From: Bacillota bacterium
GTDB lineage: Bacteria > Bacillota_A > Clostridia > Lachnospirales > Lachnospiraceae
Direction of reading: 5' to 3'
Length of the DNA: 64,000 bases
NCBI GenBank assembly: GCA_023407175.1
Contig: JAEYMU010000012.1
Coordinates: forward strand, 372,001-436,000
Every line of letters begins with the position of its first letter. Within the stretch, counting starts at the first letter, position 1. This document shows, one piece after another, positions 24,450-33,300 of the stretch. The notes under the pieces were generated by a model. The model was given only the letters and a program-made list of their open reading frames with translations, was not told the DNA's origin and searched no databases. A program made the translations under genes and the position numbers.

Positions 24450-26186
24450 TTATGAGGCGTTATTCGGCACACTGATAATAACCGTTGTTCCAACTCCCAC
24501 CTTAGAAACAATCCTCAATCCGTATTCCATGCCCAGATATAGTTTCAATCGCTGATTGACATTATTCAGCCCCACTTTACTGAAGCGATTAATGTTTTGA
24601 TCCTGCTTGAAAATATTATCCAACACCTCTTTTTCAATGCCACTGCCGTTATCCTCCACAACAATTTCTATACAATCCCCATTCTCTCTGGTATAGATAT
24701 GAATGATAATCGGTTCCTCTCTCTTCTCTGCTTCATCAATCCCATAAATCAATGAATTTTCCACAATCGGCTGTAATATCAGCTTTGGAATGTTCAGCCG
24801 TTTATGCTCCTCTTTAATGTTAAAATGAATTTCAAATAACTGATTAAACCGTAATCTCTGAATTAAAATATAATTTTCTATATACTCAATTTCTTCCTGT
24901 AACATAATCATATTGTTACCGAAACTGATGCTTACTCTTAACAGCTTTACCAAGGCAACCAGGGCATCCGAGATACTGTCCTCTCCCTTGATTTTGGCCA
25001 TCCACCTGATCGTATTTAAGGTATTATACAAAAAGTGAGGGTTAATCTGTGCATGCAGAACCTCTAATTCCAGTTCATTCTTGTTATGCTCTACCGCAAC
25101 GATGTCCTCCATCAAACGCTTAATTTGATTCACCATCTGATTAAAGGATTCACTTAAATCATCCAGCTCGTTATATACGTTCGACTTCACCCTTACATTC
25201 AAGTTACCTGCTTCCACCTTTTTCATTTGGTGCATCATTATCTCAATCGGCTTCGTTATCTTCTTTGTATACATGATAGTTGCATTAATCATGATGACCA
25301 GCGTAATTAACACAATCATGACCGTATAGAATTGCATTCTTTTTAAATCCGAATACAAAACCGCTTCCGAAACTGTTTTTACAACATACCATTTACCATA
25401 ATTAAAGGAGGTATAAATCGCAACATACTTTTTACCGTGATCCAGATAGCTTAAATAATTGGGCCCATCATCATGAATCATTGTTTGAAAATAACCGGAG
25501 CTGCTGTTATCAATCGACGTAAAGTCATCCTCCGAGCTGGCAATAATACTACCCGCAGTGTCACAGATAAAGATCCGGCTGCTATCCTCCTGCAAATCAG
25601 GAAAAGCACCTGTAAGTACGTTCTCGTCCACTTCAATATTGATATAGCCCAGCTCTTTCAAAGAAGATATATCAATTATCTTCCTTCCCATGGAGAAAAA
25701 CCGCTTTTTCATCGTACCGGAGAGTATTTTAACTGTTTTTTCCGTTGTGGGAAACCATACAATTTCACCAGTAGTCTGATCCAATTCGTATCTTGGAAAG
25801 CTTTTTATTCCATCCTTCAATTCCGCTCCCACCTGATGATATCCGCTTGGGGTAATTACATAGATTCCGTCGATATTCTTACTGGAGATATAAAAGCTGT
25901 ATAACTTATCAATGAGATAATCATTTTCTCCCTTTTTAAGGCTATTTAAAAGCTCCTGATTGGATATAATCGAATTTGACAGATTCTCAACCTCATTCAA
26001 GATAAAATCAGCGTTATTGCCGATTAATTCCACCGACTGCATTTCAGATTCCCCATACTGTCTGCGCAGGGTATTCCTAAAATTCTGGAACATAGCTATG
26101 AATATTATTAAAAATACAATAATCAAGAAAATAGCTGCTTTTAAGAACTGTTTTCTAAAACTATGCCTCTCTTTGATGCTCCTCAT
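24450..26186 (-). CDS. YesM-type sensor histidine kinase
   Basis: 578 residues. Two transmembrane helices (about 14-34 and 283-303) flank an extracellular dCache-like sensor of about 250 residues. A HAMP domain (TKKITKPIEIMMHQMKKVEAGN) follows, then the His_kinase box with HAQINPHFLYNTLNTIRWMAK, and a HATPase domain (PIVENSLIYGI, VEDNGSGIEKEV, VGLNNVNQRL). This is the standard YesM layout for sugar sensing. It lies 26 nt after the binding-protein gene and just before its response regulator, forming a three-gene signalling operon. Confidence 0.94.
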   Translation of the reverse strand: MRSIKERHSFRKQFLKAAIFLIIVFLIIFIAMFQNFRNTLRRQYGESEMQSVELIGNNADFILNEVENLSNSIISNQELLNSLKKGENDYLIDKLYSFYISSKNIDGIYVITPSGYHQVGAELKDGIKSFPRYELDQTTGEIVWFPTTEKTVKILSGTMKKRFFSMGRKIIDISSLKELGYINIEVDENVLTGAFPDLQEDSSRIFICDTAGSIIASSEDDFTSIDNSSSGYFQTMIHDDGPNYLSYLDHGKKYVAIYTSFNYGKWYVVKTVSEAVLYSDLKRMQFYTVMIVLITLVIMINATIMYTKKITKPIEIMMHQMKKVEAGNLNVRVKSNVYNELDDLSESFNQMVNQIKRLMEDIVAVEHNKNELELEVLHAQINPHFLYNTLNTIRWMAKIKGEDSISDALVALVKLLRVSISFGNNMIMLQEEIEYIENYILIQRLRFNQLFEIHFNIKEEHKRLNIPKLILQPIVENSLIYGIDEAEKREEPIIIHIYTRENGDCIEIVVEDNGSGIEKEVLDNIFKQDQNINRFSKVGLNNVNQRLKLYLGMEYGLRIVSKVGVGTTVIISVPNNAS

Positions 26187-26212
26187 GTCTTCTCTCCATT
26201 ACTATGCTTATC

Positions 26213-27682
26213 CTAATGCTGCCCCGTCCACTGACTTTTTATATTAATAGAAGCTTTTCTCACGTCTATCTCCCCTGTGACCAGATCATAAAGATTAGTA
26301 ATTATAATATTTTCAAATTCATATCCATTCTTCAGCTTCGGTCTGTAATATGCATACTCCTCTTTTTGAGACATAATCATAGCTTTTACCTGCGGTTGTT
26401 CTTTAGAATATTTCTGATCGATTTCTTGAATAAGTGCAGTTCTGGTAGGAAGTGTTCCCCCGTCTTTTTCCAGAAAGGTTTTCATTTGAACCTGCGGAGA
26501 GGTCGACCAGACAATAAATAACCAGGCCGCCAGTTTTTTCTTACTATTTGCATAACTATTGATCCCTATTCCTGAACCGCCATAGATATTGGCACTTCGT
26601 ACCGATCCCTTCGGCAATATACTATACCCTACTTTACCGGCCACCTGTGAATTCTCAACAGCCGAGATATTCTCATCCCAATTAATCATCATAGCCGTTT
26701 CACCCTCCGTAAATGCAGTCCCCACTTCATCCCAGGTATATCCCTCTTCATTGTCCGGATTCAGCGCCACAATCTCTTTAAACTTTTGCAAAGCGGTATT
26801 AAATTCTGCAGTTCTTGATAAGATTTCATAGCTTGTACCGGTACCGAGGCTTACTACTTTACTGTTGGTAAAATAATCTCCTCCGTAGGATGCTAATACA
26901 CTCGAAAATGCAGTGTAAATGGAGTTGTGCTGTGCTGACATCGTCAAGCTTCCGCTTTTTAAATCCTTAATCTCTCCGCTTTTAATATGATCATTCATCC
27001 ACTTTGACACTTCAATAAAGCGATCCCAAGTAAATTCAGAACTATCGGGCTCAGGGTCATATCCAAGATCCTGTGTCATTTCGCTTCTATATTGATCAAA
27101 AATGTCTTTCCGATAAAATAAAATCATAGTAGTGGAATCAAAAGGAATGCTATATACCTTATCCGTATTCTCAAAATAAGAACAGACTTGCAGCTGTTCC
27201 TTTGAAAAGCTATCTAACCCTCCCACAATATGTGGCAGGGTGTTATCATTTTCATATTTATTTAAATCCTCCAAACCATTGTAGAACCTGTTCAAAGTCT
27301 TATAGGGATCTACATAGATCAAATCGTACTGTGCCGTTTTTGAGATAAATTCCATGTTGATCTTTTCTTCCAGGGTGTTGAAATCCATTCTTTTTATATT
27401 AACTTTGATTCCGGTAACTTTCGTAAATTTCTCAACCTCTTTTGACAGTATATTTGCATTGATATTATCTTCACATATAAAATTGAGTTTGATTCCCTCA
27501 CACTGTTTCCAATCAAAGTTAGACGGTGCTTCGATATTGCCATATTCATTTTCCGGTTCACCAAAGAATTCAATACGGTTACCCGATTGCTCTTGTGGTT
27601 TTGAACATCCCGTTAAGATCAGAAGCAGGATGATAATCAACGCCAACCTACAACTAATTACTTTATAATTATGAATTTGCAT
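26213..27682 (-). CDS. Extracellular sugar-binding lipoprotein linked to the YesMN system
   Basis: 489 residues with a lipoprotein signal (LALIIILLLILTGCSK). The fold is of the family 1 ABC solute-binding type: VEKFTKVTGIKVNIKRMDFNTLEEKI near the start and GGSGIGINSYANSKKKLAAWLFIVWSTSPQVQMK near the end. AGGAG precedes the ATG by 6 nt. It shares an operon with the YesM/YesN genes and not with a permease, so it may act as the extracellular sensor that presents a sugar to the kinase; that is inference. It is separated from the dehydrogenase gene by a hairpin at 27833. Confidence 0.87.
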   Translation of the reverse strand: MQIHNYKVISCRLALIIILLLILTGCSKPQEQSGNRIEFFGEPENEYGNIEAPSNFDWKQCEGIKLNFICEDNINANILSKEVEKFTKVTGIKVNIKRMDFNTLEEKINMEFISKTAQYDLIYVDPYKTLNRFYNGLEDLNKYENDNTLPHIVGGLDSFSKEQLQVCSYFENTDKVYSIPFDSTTMILFYRKDIFDQYRSEMTQDLGYDPEPDSSEFTWDRFIEVSKWMNDHIKSGEIKDLKSGSLTMSAQHNSIYTAFSSVLASYGGDYFTNSKVVSLGTGTSYEILSRTAEFNTALQKFKEIVALNPDNEEGYTWDEVGTAFTEGETAMMINWDENISAVENSQVAGKVGYSILPKGSVRSANIYGGSGIGINSYANSKKKLAAWLFIVWSTSPQVQMKTFLEKDGGTLPTRTALIQEIDQKYSKEQPQVKAMIMSQKEEYAYYRPKLKNGYEFENIIITNLYDLVTGEIDVRKASINIKSQWTGQH

Positions 27683-27832
27683 GAAAATCTCCTCAAATTT
27701 CTGTTAAATGCAAAATATCATTGATTTATTACCTGATTCCAAAGCATGGCTGTAATATTTCAATGATTATTATACCAATATTCACTTTCCATTACTCAAC
27801 CCGTGTACTTATATCGGAGTAAATATAATTGT

Positions 27833-27874
27833 ATATCAGAAAATCGCCCCAATCGGAGCGTTTTTCTGATACAT
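27833..27874 (-). terminator. Hairpin between the dehydrogenase and signalling operons
   Basis: CAGAAAA ... CGC(loop)GCG ... TTTTTCTG forms a stem with GTAT/ATAC extensions at its base. It lies 16 nt after the dehydrogenase stop. The T-run is short, so termination may be partial. Confidence 0.6.
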
Positions 27875-27889
27875 TTGAACATGATGTTC

Positions 27890-28930
27890 TTATCCTATTT
27901 TGATAACTGCTTTAACAACATCATTCTTACTATTTATTACAAAGTCAAAGGCTTTTGCTGTATCTGTAAAGTCAAATTCATGGGTAACAATACCGGACAC
28001 ATCAATAATCCCCTTTGCTATCGCATTGATCGCTTTGGGATAGATATTCCTGTAACGGAATACGGATGTGATAGTAGCTTCCTTTGCCATAATCTTGGCA
28101 AAATTATATTCAATGATATCTTCCGGGGCCATACCTACGAGTACTATGGTTCCTCCGCGTTTTACAAGGTATGCGGTCTGCTTAATTGTAATCTTGCTTC
28201 CTGCTGTTTCGATTACAACATCAACGCCTTTGCCTCCGGTTATTTCGTCCATCTTCGCAACTGCATCTTCCTCTTTTGCGTTGATTACTCTGGTAGCGCC
28301 TAATTTCATAGCGTATTCCAGTCTCTTAGGCATAACATCCACTACCGTGATGTCAGTTGCACCATACGCTTTGCAAGCCAGCAAAGTTACAAGACCGATG
28401 CATCCTGAGCCAAGAATTACCACGGAGTCACCTAATTTTACATTACCCTGCGCTGCCGCATGCATCCCTACCGCCAATGGCTCCACTAATGCACCTTCCC
28501 TGGTTGTAATGTTGCTTGGCAATTTAAAGCACATACTGGCAGGGAAAGCAATATAATTCTCAAGGCAGCCCTGATAAGGAGGGGTTGCAAGAAATTCTAC
28601 ATCAGGGCAAAGGTTGTATTTGCCCGATTTACAGAATTCGCACTGCCCACAGGTTGCGCCGGGCTCCAAAGCTACCTTATCACCAACAGTCAAATCCGTT
28701 ACCTTGCTTCCTATTTCAATAATTTCACCGGCACATTCATGTCCAAGTATAAAATCGCCCTTCACTATGAAGTCACCGATTGACCCATGTTCCAAATAAT
28801 GTACGTCAGATCCGCAGATTCCAACATATTCAAGTTTAATTAATACCTGATCTTCTTTGATCTTCGGTACTTCAATATCTCTCATTTCCATCTTGTTCAG
28901 TCCGGTCATATACACTGCTTTATTTGTCAT
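27890..28930 (-). CDS. Zinc-dependent polyol dehydrogenase (sorbitol/xylitol dehydrogenase type)
   Basis: 346 residues of the medium-chain dehydrogenase family. Catalytic zinc: Cys in YVGICGSDVHY, and HE in LGHECAGEIIEIG. Structural zinc: CGQCEFCKSGKYNLC. NAD site: ILGSGCIGLVTLLACKAYGA. It oxidises a sugar alcohol to a ketose, as in L-iditol or xylitol dehydrogenases. AAAGGAG precedes the ATG. It is the last gene of the sugar ABC operon, about 90 nt after the permease, so the transporter likely imports a polyol or a related pentose. Confidence 0.9.
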   Translation of the reverse strand: MTNKAVYMTGLNKMEMRDIEVPKIKEDQVLIKLEYVGICGSDVHYLEHGSIGDFIVKGDFILGHECAGEIIEIGSKVTDLTVGDKVALEPGATCGQCEFCKSGKYNLCPDVEFLATPPYQGCLENYIAFPASMCFKLPSNITTREGALVEPLAVGMHAAAQGNVKLGDSVVILGSGCIGLVTLLACKAYGATDITVVDVMPKRLEYAMKLGATRVINAKEEDAVAKMDEITGGKGVDVVIETAGSKITIKQTAYLVKRGGTIVLVGMAPEDIIEYNFAKIMAKEATITSVFRYRNIYPKAINAIAKGIIDVSGIVTHEFDFTDTAKAFDFVINSKNDVVKAVIKIG

Positions 28931-29021
28931 AATATCTTCTCCTTTAATTTTTTATATTGAAATATTTCTTCCAAACTTACTTTTTAACATCTCTGTTGAT
29001 CAACAAAGTTATCAATCCCTT

Positions 29022-30005
29022 TTATTTTGCTGCTGATTTCTCCTCTACAAGGATAACCTTTCTGGTTTTCTTCGATTTGGATCTGATATCCCAGATAACC
29101 GCCAGCGCAATGATTGCACCCTTTACAATCTGCTGGATATAGGAGTCCACACCCACTAAGTTCATGATGTTATTAAGCATACCAATAATAAATGCACCAG
29201 CCAGGGTACCCATGGTAGTTCCCACACCACCGGAAAAGCTTGTTCCACCGACAATTGCTGCTGTTAAACCTTCCATTTCATATCCAACCGCACCGTTTGG
29301 CAAACCTGCATTAACACGGGACATAAATAGGATACCTGCAATACCAACCAAAACACCATTGATAATAAATACGATATACTTGTTCTTCTTTACATTGATA
29401 CCTGCCGCAACAGAGGCTTCCTCGTTGCCGCCGATTGCATACAGAGAACGTCCAAGCTTAGTGTGACGTAATATATACCATACAATAATTGTAATAAACA
29501 CGGTAATTATAATGGAGATTGGGATTGGTCCAATGGTTCCCTGACCAAAGATAACATAATCCTTTAACTGATTAAGGTTCTGTCCCTTTGTGAACAGCAA
29601 TGCGATACCTCTTGCAATCTGCATCATAGCCAGAGTTGCAATGAACGGAGGAGCATTTAAATTTGTGATCATAACAGCATTTACAATGTTACACACAACA
29701 GCCACACTTATTCCGACTAATACGGCTAAGGCTAAGGAACCGGTAGCCTGATATGCGCTAATGGATAATACTCCGGATAAAGCAAGTACCGCACCGGAGG
29801 ATAAGTCCAACATACCGCTGATGATCAACAGCATTTCACCATATGCCAGGATCGTACTAACCGCCAGCTGTTTCATAATGTTTGACAGATTGTTTGCCGA
29901 TAAAAAGTTCTTATTCATTATGCTGCATAGAAAGATCATGACAAGCAATACAATAAATATGGAATATTTCTCCTTTGCAGGAGTGTTCTTAATTTTACTT
30001 AACAT
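29022..30005 (-). CDS. Sugar ABC transporter permease (RbsC type)
   Basis: 327 residues with 8-10 hydrophobic helices. Typical RbsC/BPD-transp_2 features: MLDLSSGAVLALSGVLS, NAPPFIATLAMMQIARGIALL, YAIGGNEEASVAAGINVKKNKYIVFIINGVLVGIAGI and EMEGLTAAIVGGTSFSGGVGTTMGTLAGAFIIGMLNN. It forms the membrane channel of a pentose/polyol importer with the ATPase 12 nt upstream. The ATG at 30005 has AGGAGGAAGAGG before it. Confidence 0.95.
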   Translation of the reverse strand: MLSKIKNTPAKEKYSIFIVLLVMIFLCSIMNKNFLSANNLSNIMKQLAVSTILAYGEMLLIISGMLDLSSGAVLALSGVLSISAYQATGSLALAVLVGISVAVVCNIVNAVMITNLNAPPFIATLAMMQIARGIALLFTKGQNLNQLKDYVIFGQGTIGPIPISIIITVFITIIVWYILRHTKLGRSLYAIGGNEEASVAAGINVKKNKYIVFIINGVLVGIAGILFMSRVNAGLPNGAVGYEMEGLTAAIVGGTSFSGGVGTTMGTLAGAFIIGMLNNIMNLVGVDSYIQQIVKGAIIALAVIWDIRSKSKKTRKVILVEEKSAAK

Positions 30006-30017
30006 TTCCTCTTCCTC

Positions 30018-31508
30018 CTATACACTAGTCGCATGTTTCATAATGGCTTCCTGGCTGAAATCTTCCCTGCCAAGCTCCCCGGTAATCTTGCCCTGGTTCA
30101 TAACATAAATCCGATCACACATACCGATTAATTCCGGCAGTTCTGAGGAGACCATAATCACCGCTTTCCCCTGCTTTGCCATTTCTACAGTAAGCTTATA
30201 TATTTCAAACTTTGCACCAACATCAATTCCTCTGGTTGGTTCATCGAGAATTAAGATTTCCGGTTCTCTTAACATCCATTTTGCAAACAATACCTTCTGC
30301 TGATTGCCACCACTTAAAGCCTGAATTGGAGTATCCAAAGAAGGGGTCTTTACATTCATCTTCTTGAAATATTCTCCTACAATCTTACGTTCTTCCTTCT
30401 CATGGGCATATCCCTTATAGATAACCTTTTCAAGGCTTGATATGCTTGCATTCTCCATTACGCTTCGTATCGGAATAATACCGTATCTTCTTCGATCTTC
30501 TGAAAGCATGACCATCTTATGATTGATGCTGTCAGACACTTTTTTAATGGATACCTTTTTATTATTGATAAAAACTTCTCCGCCGGTTAGAGGATCCAGT
30601 CCAAACAGTGCTCTCATTACTTCCGTCCTTCCTGCACCAACCAGACCCGCAAATCCTACAATTTCGCCCGCTTTCACATTAAAGTTAATGTCCTTAAAGA
30701 TTCCGTCACTATGCAGGTTTCTTGCCTCCAGCAGTTTTTCACCAAGCTCAACCGTTTCCTTCGGATAAATATTCTCCATCTTACGTCCAACCATAAGGGA
30801 TATCACCTGATCCATGGTCATCTCACTGGCCGGATGGCTTTCTACCACTGCTCCGTCACGGAATATGGTAATGTCATCTGCTATTTGAAAAACCTCATCC
30901 AGCTTATGAGAGATGTACACAATACTTACTCCTTGCTTCTTTAACTCATTGATCTTCTTAAATAACATCTCCACTTCTCGCTGAGTGATGGAAGATGTGG
31001 GTTCATCCATTACTATAATTTCTGCATTGTTGGAAATCGCTTTGATGATCTCCAGCATTTGAATGTCGGACACAGTCAGGGTTTTCATCTTCTGTGAGGG
31101 TTTATAAGGTAATTTTTCCTCCTTCAAGAACTCCACAGTTCTACTTTTGAGCTGCTTCCAATCTACATTCCCGAGCTTCTTGACCGGCAGTCTTCCTAAA
31201 AACAGATTTTCCTCAATTGACATCTCCGGTACATAGTTCAGCTCTTGTGCAATCATTGCAATGCCATACTGCCTGGCATGAATGGGGCTTTGTATTTTTA
31301 CGGGCTTTTCATCTATAAATATCTGACCGGCATCTGGCTTGTAGATACCGTTGATGATTTTCATCAGAGTGGATTTTCCTGCACCATTTTCCCCACATAA
31401 TGCATGCACCGTCCCCCGCCTAACTTTAAAGTCAATTTTGTCCAAGGCTTTTACACCGGGAAAAGATTTTTCTATCTGCGAGACTCTTAGTTTGATCTCT
31501 TGTTCCAT
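30018..31508 (-). CDS. Sugar ABC transporter ATPase (RbsA type, two nucleotide-binding domains)
   Basis: 496 residues with two fused nucleotide-binding domains. First: CGENGAGKSTLMKI, LTVSDIQMLEI, IIVMDEPTSSIT. Second: GLVGAGRTEVMRALFGL, LSGGNQQKVLFAKWM, ILILDEPTRGIDVGAK. This is the RbsA/XylG/AraG arrangement, in which the second Walker A is degenerate. GGGAGG lies before the ATG. It has its own copy of the regulatory module (31564-31651), so it can be expressed separately from the binding protein. Confidence 0.96.
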   Translation of the reverse strand: MEQEIKLRVSQIEKSFPGVKALDKIDFKVRRGTVHALCGENGAGKSTLMKIINGIYKPDAGQIFIDEKPVKIQSPIHARQYGIAMIAQELNYVPEMSIEENLFLGRLPVKKLGNVDWKQLKSRTVEFLKEEKLPYKPSQKMKTLTVSDIQMLEIIKAISNNAEIIVMDEPTSSITQREVEMLFKKINELKKQGVSIVYISHKLDEVFQIADDITIFRDGAVVESHPASEMTMDQVISLMVGRKMENIYPKETVELGEKLLEARNLHSDGIFKDINFNVKAGEIVGFAGLVGAGRTEVMRALFGLDPLTGGEVFINNKKVSIKKVSDSINHKMVMLSEDRRRYGIIPIRSVMENASISSLEKVIYKGYAHEKEERKIVGEYFKKMNVKTPSLDTPIQALSGGNQQKVLFAKWMLREPEILILDEPTRGIDVGAKFEIYKLTVEMAKQGKAVIMVSSELPELIGMCDRIYVMNQGKITGELGREDFSQEAIMKHATSV

Positions 31509-31563
31509 TTTTGTCCTCCCAATCTTTTTATATCTATTAGGGCCTCCTCTTGTTTCTGAGTAA

Positions 31564-31651
31564 ACTATAGCATCTATTCAAAAGTTCCAGAAGAAACAGA
31601 ATTTCTGTGTTGAAGTGTTATATTAATAAATAATTTGTTAAATACTTAACT
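31564..31651 (-). promoter_or_regulatory. Regulatory module P2 (before the RbsA-type gene)
   Basis: On the minus strand, in order: AGTTAAGTATTTAACAAA (31651-31634), 27 nt, AGAAATTCTGTTTCTT (31606-31591), 21 nt, -10 TATAGT then TTAC (31569-31564 onward). Both boxes are inverted repeats (GTTAA-4-TTAAC and AGAAA-5-TTTCT). Every spacing equals that in module P1 at 33012-33099. Confidence 0.7.
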
Positions 31652-31790
31652 GATGTACTATATTGCTATGGGGATGCAAAATGTTGTGAAGGTACATTAT
31701 TTACCTCATCCATCCTCACAAGGATCAGGTAAATAAGCTGTCTATTTCTCCTTCGAGGAATATAATTTATAATGGAATAATAGCCTATAT

Positions 31791-31831
31791 AATTTATCCG
31801 ACAGGTGATAACACTTCCTGCCGGATAAATT
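31791..31831 (-). terminator. 3' hairpin of the binding-protein mRNA
   Basis: AATTTATCCG-CAGG / CCTG-CGGATAAATT is a long stable stem 26 nt after the binding-protein stop. No T-run follows, so it is more likely an mRNA-stabilising or partial-termination hairpin, which lets the binding protein be made in excess over the transporter. Confidence 0.6.
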
Positions 31832-31856
31832 AAGAACATATATTTTTTATTATTGA

Positions 31857-32867
31857 TTATTCTTTAATCAGGCCTCTTTCTTTGTACATAGATACAAAAT
31901 CACCAGCGTTGTCCTTCGTAATTAAAACTTCTTCGATATCAGTATCGATTTGCTTCTCTTCACCGGTTAACAATTTGTGTACCGTTTCAAGATTTAATGC
32001 TGCTAAGTCAATGGCGGACTGTAAACAGGTTGATGTCATCTTGCCTTCCTGAATTAATAAGCAGGCTTCTGCTGTACCATCAACACCATAGGATAAGATT
32101 TTTGAAGGATCAGCAACAACTTCTAATGCACCTGCTGCCATATTATCATTCATAGAAATGATTGCATCGATCTGTCCGTTTGCTGTTTGCCAATCTTCCA
32201 TAAATGCCATAGCTTCATCTTTGTTCCAGTTAGCAATATCTTCTGCGATGATTTCCACATCAGGTCTTTTATCAAAGAACTCTGCCTCCCATGCTTTTCT
32301 TCTTTCTTCTGCATGGAAATTGCCGGAAGGTCCGTTAAGTACTACAACTTTACCGTTCTGAGGCACCTGCTCTACAGCAAGCGCTGCGTTAACTGCAGCT
32401 TGCTTGTAAGGATCAGCATCCACAGAGGATGCTCCATCGATACCAGCTATACGTGCGTTGGTAGTGATTGCAATGATACCTGCTTTAACGATCTTCTCAA
32501 CATAAGGTCTCTGTGCTTCTCCATTGTTAGGTTGAACGATGATTGCGTCATATCCGTTTGTGATTGCATTTTCAATCGCTGCATTTTCTTTCTCGTCATC
32601 TGCCTGACCATCAAATACATCAAGTGTAATGTCATCATATTCTTTTGCTGCTGCCTTCATCTCATTTGCAAGCCATGCCGCAAAGGAGTCAGACTGTGTT
32701 CTTGCAATATAAGCAACACGAAATGGCTCTTTATCAGTGTCCGTTGCACTCTTGGTCGGTTCGTTTCCGTTCGCTGGGGTCTTAGTATCTTCATTTTTTG
32801 CACTGCATCCCACCATTAAAGTTACTACCAATACCAAACCCATAATTAAACTAATAAATCTTTTCAT
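31857..32867 (-). CDS. Sugar ABC transporter substrate-binding lipoprotein (RbsB/YtfQ type)
   Basis: 336 residues. Lipoprotein signal with lipobox LMVGC (Cys about 21), then a two-lobe family 4/peripla_BP fold: FRVAYIARTQSDSFAAWLANEMKAAAKEY, AIENAITNGYDAIIVQPNN, VVVLNGPSGNFHAEERRKAWEAEF, DAIISMNDNMAAGALE and YGVDGTAEACLLIQEGKMTSTCLQ. It delivers a monosaccharide or polyol to the RbsA/RbsC pair. AGAGGG precedes the ATG. It is transcribed from module P1 and separated from the ATPase gene by a hairpin and module P2. Confidence 0.93.
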   Translation of the reverse strand: MKRFISLIMGLVLVVTLMVGCSAKNEDTKTPANGNEPTKSATDTDKEPFRVAYIARTQSDSFAAWLANEMKAAAKEYDDITLDVFDGQADDEKENAAIENAITNGYDAIIVQPNNGEAQRPYVEKIVKAGIIAITTNARIAGIDGASSVDADPYKQAAVNAALAVEQVPQNGKVVVLNGPSGNFHAEERRKAWEAEFFDKRPDVEIIAEDIANWNKDEAMAFMEDWQTANGQIDAIISMNDNMAAGALEVVADPSKILSYGVDGTAEACLLIQEGKMTSTCLQSAIDLAALNLETVHKLLTGEEKQIDTDIEEVLITKDNAGDFVSMYKERGLIKE

Positions 32868-33011
32868 AAACCCTCTACCTTCCTTTTTAGTTTTAATAAT
32901 ACTGTTACGTATTATCTTGATTAATAGCTAACCTTTCTCCTTCATAAACCCCATCCTCCTACCTGATTAGTCTCTAAGGCACTGGTAAATGGATGACTTG
33001 TTTATGGGTAA

Positions 33012-33099
33012 ACTATATCAGGTTAATAGGGTTTTCAAAAGAAACGGAATTTCTTTCATTGTGTATTTTATTGTTATAATTTTTGTTAATTGCTTAACT
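33012..33099 (-). promoter_or_regulatory. Regulatory module P1 (before the RbsB-type gene)
   Basis: On the minus strand, in order: AGTTAAGCAATTAACAAA (33099-33082), 27 nt, AGAAATTCCGTTTCTT (33054-33039), 21 nt, -10 TATAGT then TTAC (33017-33012 onward). No -35 consensus is present, which fits an activator; the YesN protein of the neighbouring operon is the obvious candidate. Confidence 0.7.
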
Positions 33100-33224
33100 A
33101 TGTAATATATTGTGATTTATGTGTAAACTATTGTACTTCAGGTCCCTATGTCCTGACTTACCGCTTTCATTAACCATGAGCCAGCGTCCTGACTTCCATC
33201 AGATCACATACGGGCTTCGCGTAA

Positions 33225-33268
33225 AAAAAGCCCCGAGATCATGCAAGCATGTCTCAGAGCTTTTATTA
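33225..33268. terminator. Intrinsic terminator after the DUF4179 gene
   Basis: AAAAAAGCCCCGAGA, CATGC-AAG-CATG core, TCTCAGAGCTTTT. Read leftward it ends the sigma/anti-sigma operon; the A-run and T-run allow both directions. Confidence 0.8.
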
Positions 33269-33300
33269 TGTGAATTGGCTCATTGCCAACGCCACACTGC

